64,000 nucleotides of DNA from JAILEN01 sp036723975. Lineage in GTDB: Bacteria; Bacillota; Clostridia; Lachnospirales; Lachnospiraceae. The position numbers were made by a program, and so were the translations under genes. Under the pieces are notes generated by a model. It did no database searches. It had not been told where the DNA came from and saw nothing but the letters and a program-made list of their open reading frames with translations. The DNA lies in NCBI GenBank assembly GCA_036723975.1, contig DAIMGJ010000002.1, positions 124,001-188,000 of the forward strand, written 5' to 3'. Positions 60,606 through 64,000 of this stretch are shown here, in pieces (the first letter of the stretch is position 1; every line of letters begins with the position of its first letter).

Positions 60606-62357
60606 TTAATGTGTCCGTTTGTTTCTCTTGCCAAAAAGATTTGCCGCACCGTTAAACACATGGTCCAGCGGCGTTGCCCCTATAATTTCCTTTTTACGAA
60701 GGACAAAATATCCTGCAAAGAATACGAATGCAGCAATCAGCAAACCGATAATGATTTTGCCAACCACTCCACCGCTTTTTTCTTCTTCCACCCCGGTGGC
60801 TGAGCCCTCTGCATCCACGGTAACTACGTTAGACCACTTTCCTTCCGCAATTTCCGTTTCATATTTTTTTATGGCACGAGCACGAATCTTTACATCGCCC
60901 TCATCTACCCCAAAGGAAATCGTGGTCATTTTGGATTCGATCACCACCTCCCAATCAGAAGCAGTTTCATTGTAAACTTCTACCTGATAGGTAACGTTAT
61001 TGATGTCCTCCGGTGCGGTTACCGAAATGGTTACCGTTCCTTCTTCGCTATCGCGCTGAACGGAAGAAATCTTTGTCTGGAACTCCGCAAGCTTTGCTAC
61101 TTCATCCTCGTTTACCGCTTCTACCGTATCCGCCTCCACAAACTCAAGAATGGCGTTATAGATTAACTGACAACCACGCTTGGTATAATGCAGTCCATCG
61201 GTTGCCACAAGCTCACCTTTTAATTTTGTATAAGTATCAATATAAGTTACATCCTCGGTCAAATCCGCCTGAATCGCTGAATTCCATGCTTCAATCTTGG
61301 CATTTGTGATGCTACCGTTTGCTACAGAATCTCGAGTGATTGGATTAACGGAAACATAGTAAATATTTGCCCCCTTTGCAACCCAGGCCTTTGCCTTTTC
61401 ATTAATATAAGAAGCATACTTCTTCTCATTGGAAGTATTGCCACAGTCGTTTACTCCCATAAGAATGACCACATTGGAGCCGGAAGTAATCTTGTTTTCC
61501 ACTGCAGGAACACCATCGGATTTCATCCAGGAAAGACCTGCTCCTACCTTTGCAGACCAGATATGCTGGTTGGTATTTACATACTGAGCCATACCTACGG
61601 TACGGGAATCACCGATGAAAATATAAGATGCATCCGTACCCATAAGAGTAACATTTCCTTCTTTCGCATAGGAAATATCGTCATCATCATCTTCTTCAGA
61701 TACCACTGTCGAAAGATTCTTATAAGCATCCTCCGCGCTCACCAACATCCAAACATATTCGGTACTATTTATTTTTTCCTTTGCCGAATCGGAAAGTTGA
61801 TTATATAAAGATCTTGCTTTTGAAATCGCATCTCCACTCCCGGAATTAACATCACCTATCGCTTTGATAGCATCAATTACTCCGTTTATTGCAGTTTCTT
61901 CATCGGCCGCCGCCTGATTTGCCGCCTCCACCAAAAGCTTGTAAACCAGCTCATCATTTTCCAATGTCGCGTAATTTACAACTCTTGATTTTGCAGCCTC
62001 CGGAAGTTGATCATACATACTTCTCGCGTTTGAAATTGCAGCTCCACTATTCTCCGTAACTTCTCCAATTGCATCAATTGCTACCCTTACTGCATTCGCT
62101 GCATTTGTTAACTCTTCTTCCATTTTGGCAGCATCGTCCGTGGCCGTAGAATCCGCAGGCGCAACAACCTCAGGTGTGGTTGTTTCTGTAGAAGCGTCCG
62201 TTCCCTCAGTCGGAGCAGTCGTCTCCGTTCCCCCAGCGGCCTCTGCCTCCGTGGCAAATACAACCATCGGTGTCACGCTTGTCATTGCGACACTTCCAAA
62301 TAAAAGGGCGCCCGCCAAAAGCGCACACCCAAACTTTACAATTTTCTTTTGATTCAT
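60606..62357 (-). CDS. Secreted SGNH/GDSL hydrolase with helical repeats and C-terminal membrane anchor
   Basis: About 583 residues from ATG 62357; a longer frame to 62426 lacks a ribosome site. Signal peptide to about 35, then a Thr/Glu-rich stretch. Two 65-residue helical repeats follow (AVRVAIDAIGEVTENSGAAI and GVIDAIKAIGDVNSGSGDAI, each followed by AR-MY/LY-QL). An SGNH domain has FIGDSRTVGMAQYV, ILMGVNDCGN and DGLHYTKRG. After that are an Fn3-like domain and a single C-terminal membrane helix (IIIGLLIAAFVFFAGYFVL) with basic residues after it. It is a surface esterase, possibly acting on the acyl groups added by the adjacent OatA-like enzyme (inference). Confidence 0.88.
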   Translation of the reverse strand: MNQKKIVKFGCALLAGALLFGSVAMTSVTPMVVFATEAEAAGGTETTAPTEGTDASTETTTPEVVAPADSTATDDAAKMEEELTNAANAVRVAIDAIGEVTENSGAAISNARSMYDQLPEAAKSRVVNYATLENDELVYKLLVEAANQAAADEETAINGVIDAIKAIGDVNSGSGDAISKARSLYNQLSDSAKEKINSTEYVWMLVSAEDAYKNLSTVVSEEDDDDDISYAKEGNVTLMGTDASYIFIGDSRTVGMAQYVNTNQHIWSAKVGAGLSWMKSDGVPAVENKITSGSNVVILMGVNDCGNTSNEKKYASYINEKAKAWVAKGANIYYVSVNPITRDSVANGSITNAKIEAWNSAIQADLTEDVTYIDTYTKLKGELVATDGLHYTKRGCQLIYNAILEFVEADTVEAVNEDEVAKLAEFQTKISSVQRDSEEGTVTISVTAPEDINNVTYQVEVYNETASDWEVVIESKMTTISFGVDEGDVKIRARAIKKYETEIAEGKWSNVVTVDAEGSATGVEEEKSGGVVGKIIIGLLIAAFVFFAGYFVLRKKEIIGATPLDHVFNGAANLFGKRNKRTH

Positions 62358-62482
62358 ATTAATTACCTGCTTTTCAAATACTTCTCTCTTAGCTGAGATA
62401 TCATTTGGTGCACACACCGACGACAACTCGTCAGCAGTGCTATTCTATCACAAACAAATCTCTTTTACCACTTTCCTATGAG

Positions 62483-62516
62483 AAACAAAAAGTGAGGAGC
62501 CTTCCATGCTCCCCAC
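62483..62516 (-). terminator. Terminator of the aldo/keto reductase gene
   Basis: Minus strand GTGGGGAGC (62508-62516) pairs with GCTCCTCAC (62492-62500), with one G-T pair, then TTTTTGTTT. It lies about 90 bases after the reductase stop. The remaining 62358-62482 and 62517-62608 hold no other recognisable feature. Confidence 0.82.
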
Positions 62517-62608
62517 CTCAAAGTTTTCATTATTGATAATTTGAAACGTTGCTTTCATCCACTCGCTCAAAGTCGACCCAGATATATTTTCCGTCTTCGC
62601 CGGCACCT

Positions 62609-63742
62609 TTATGATTCAAATGTCGCCGCAACTTTGGTAAGCAGATTTCGAATCTCCAAATGCTGCGGACATACTTTTTCGCATTTTCCGCATTTGATGC
62701 AGTCCGATGCTTTTCCATGTCCATCCCCGATAAGGACGTTACTATAATAAAATTCCGTATTCCAGTTATGGAATGCCTCATGTGCATTCAAAGAAGAAAA
62801 CATATCCGGAATACGAATCCCCATGGGGCACTCATTTTCTTCTACACAATAACGACAGGAAGTACACGGAATCAGATTTAAGCCCTTAAAAATATCACAC
62901 ACTTCCCGGATGGCTTCCATCTCTTTTTCATCCAGCGGTTTAAAATCCCTCATTGCGGAAATGTTGTCTTCCATTTGTTCCATGTTGCTCATGCCAGAAA
63001 GTACCACCGACATATTTTTAAAACTGGCCGCAAATCGAATTGCATAACTTGCATTGCTGCCGCCGTTTAAAGCACGCAAAATCTCATCCGCTTTTTCCGG
63101 AAGATTTACAAGGCTTCCACCTTTTACCGGCTCCATAACAAGCACCGGTTTGTTGTGTTTCTCACAAACTTCATAGACCTTTTTACTTTCCACGGAAGCG
63201 TCATCATAATCCACATAGTTAAACTGAATCTGCACAACCTCGACTTCCGGATGCTCGCTAAGTATCCGGTCTAACACTTCCGCTTTATCGTGGAAGGAAA
63301 TTCCCAAATGCTTAATCAGCCCTTCCTTCTTCAATTCATATGCAGTTTCATACGCCTTGCAACGTTTGAATTTTTCATAATTATTCCGATCCTGCGCATG
63401 CATGAGATAAAAGTCAAAGTAGTCCACCTTGCACCATTTCAACTGATTTTCAAAAAACGGACGAATATCTTCCTGTTTGTTAAAATACGGATCTGTCAAT
63501 TTATTTGTAAGAAGAAATCGGTCACGACTGTACCGGGATGCCACACAATCTCCGATAGCGATTTCCGACAGTCCGCCCAAGTATCCGTGGGCGGTATCAA
63601 AATAGTTAAAGCCGGCATTGATAAACGCATCCGCCATTTTTGAAAACGCATCATAATCCACTTTCTCGTTTTGCATCGGAAGACGCATACATCCGAATCC
63701 GAAATTTCCATTTATTTCCGGAAAAAATTTATTCTTTTCCAT
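62609..63742 (-). CDS. Aldo/keto reductase with C-terminal 4Fe-4S clusters
   Basis: The 377-residue protein has a TIM-barrel reductase part (about 1-270) with FGCMRLPM, FDTAHGYLGG (catalytic Asp and Tyr), MHAQD (catalytic His) and ISFHDKAEVLD, VVQIQFNYVDYDD. An unusual-length C-terminus has two ferredoxin-like clusters, CTSCRYCVEENECPMG and CIKCGKCEKVCP. Such fused reductases reduce carbonyls with electrons linked to ferredoxin or NAD(P)H in anaerobes. Substrate unknown. GGGAGG lies before ATG 63742, and LarE-like coding ends 32 bases upstream. Confidence 0.9.
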   Translation of the reverse strand: MEKNKFFPEINGNFGFGCMRLPMQNEKVDYDAFSKMADAFINAGFNYFDTAHGYLGGLSEIAIGDCVASRYSRDRFLLTNKLTDPYFNKQEDIRPFFENQLKWCKVDYFDFYLMHAQDRNNYEKFKRCKAYETAYELKKEGLIKHLGISFHDKAEVLDRILSEHPEVEVVQIQFNYVDYDDASVESKKVYEVCEKHNKPVLVMEPVKGGSLVNLPEKADEILRALNGGSNASYAIRFAASFKNMSVVLSGMSNMEQMEDNISAMRDFKPLDEKEMEAIREVCDIFKGLNLIPCTSCRYCVEENECPMGIRIPDMFSSLNAHEAFHNWNTEFYYSNVLIGDGHGKASDCIKCGKCEKVCPQHLEIRNLLTKVAATFES

Positions 63743-63773
63743 GAACTACCTCCCATCGCATATACCTTTTCCA

Positions 63774-64000
63774 TTATTGTCTTCGCAAAGAAGACAACTC
63801 CACTTCATCAAAAAACATTAGAAGCTGTGCCCTGATCTTTTCTTCAAACCGATGATACAAAGAAACCTCTTCTTCACGTAAAACAATGGATGCACGATTT
63901 TTTGAAACTCTTACCCTGAAATCAGAAAAGCCAAGAGAGAACAAAAAGTTTTCCGCTTCTTCTATCTTTTCAAGGGCTTCCTTTGTTATCGTTTCGTTGG
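63774..64000 (-). CDS. LarE-like ATP-dependent sulfur transferase (C-terminal end only)
   Basis: My minus-strand translation of the window end gives 74 codons open at the 5' side and ending in TAA (63774-63776). It reads ALEKIEEAENFLFSLGFSDF, then RVRVSKNRASIVLREEE. This fits the C-terminal region of LarE, where a similar IEEAExFLxxLGFxxxRVR segment is usual. LarE makes the nickel-pincer cofactor of lactate racemase. Only the end is present, so the assignment is tentative. Confidence 0.55.
   Translation of the reverse strand, partial: NETITKEALEKIEEAENFLFSLGFSDFRVRVSKNRASIVLREEEVSLYHRFEEKIRAQLLMFFDEVELSSLRRQ

Noticed and set aside
62530..62787. Separate 85-residue gene at the end of the aldo/keto reductase
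   Set aside because: It is another frame of the reductase's Fe-S region; that region encodes CIKCGKCEKVCP in the correct frame.

Overview
The window looks like chromosome from an anaerobic Firmicute of the Lachnospiraceae type (inference). The signs are moderate-to-low GC, strong GGAGG ribosome binding sites, DUF5648-type cell-surface repeats, two-domain GT2 glycosyltransferases, a VanW protein, DUF6320 and DUF6077 membrane proteins, and a six-subunit Ech hydrogenase. Almost everything is on the minus strand; pgi and hypA are the clear plus-strand genes. No rRNA, tRNA or CRISPR array was seen.

Region 1 (about 26.6 kb down to 1, minus strand) is a surface-polysaccharide locus. glmS (amino-sugar supply) is followed by a GtrA-like protein, a DUF2142 membrane protein, three large GT2 proteins (two-domain glycosyltransferases), a Wzm/Wzt-type ABC exporter, a methyltransferase-remnant/kinase-like protein, a secreted GH25 lysozyme with DUF5648 repeats, and a Wzz-like chain-length gene that is now a pseudogene. 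Then come an XRE regulator, three membrane proteins (one fused to a histidine phosphatase) and an intact Wzz-like gene that runs off the left edge. Inserted between a glycosyltransferase remnant and this Wzz gene is an AbiD/AbiF-type HEPN gene. A consensus promoter and a short, terminator-ended structured RNA lie directly upstream of it. This is the strongest candidate for an interesting defence system in the window.

Region 2 (26.7-35.2 kb) holds a secreted DUF5648/LamG-like protein, a REP-associated tyrosine transposase (RAYT) surrounded by its own palindromes, a zinc/manganese-type ABC transporter (ATPase and permease, no binding protein), an asymmetric heterodimeric ABC exporter and a lipoprotein. 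One REP pair (REPIN) sits in frame inside the exporter gene.

Region 3 (35.2-46.9 kb) is mostly housekeeping: mfd, pth, a VanW protein, a zinc-ribbon membrane protein, a condensation/acetyltransferase-like protein with an alpha/beta hydrolase, the divergent pgi, and a third DUF5648 protein.

Region 4 (47-57.9 kb) is an energy-converting [NiFe] hydrogenase operon, echABCDEF followed by hypF, hypC, hypD and hypE, with hypA divergent. A TATAAT box and a Rex-like inverted repeat precede echA, and a terminator-like hairpin separates the structural genes from the maturation genes. hypB is absent. Such complexes couple ferredoxin oxidation, proton reduction to H2 and ion pumping.

Region 5 (57.9-64 kb) holds a single-pass extracellular protein, an OatA-type acyltransferase with a C-terminal SGNH domain, a separate repeat-bearing SGNH hydrolase, an Fe-S aldo/keto reductase and the end of a LarE-like gene.
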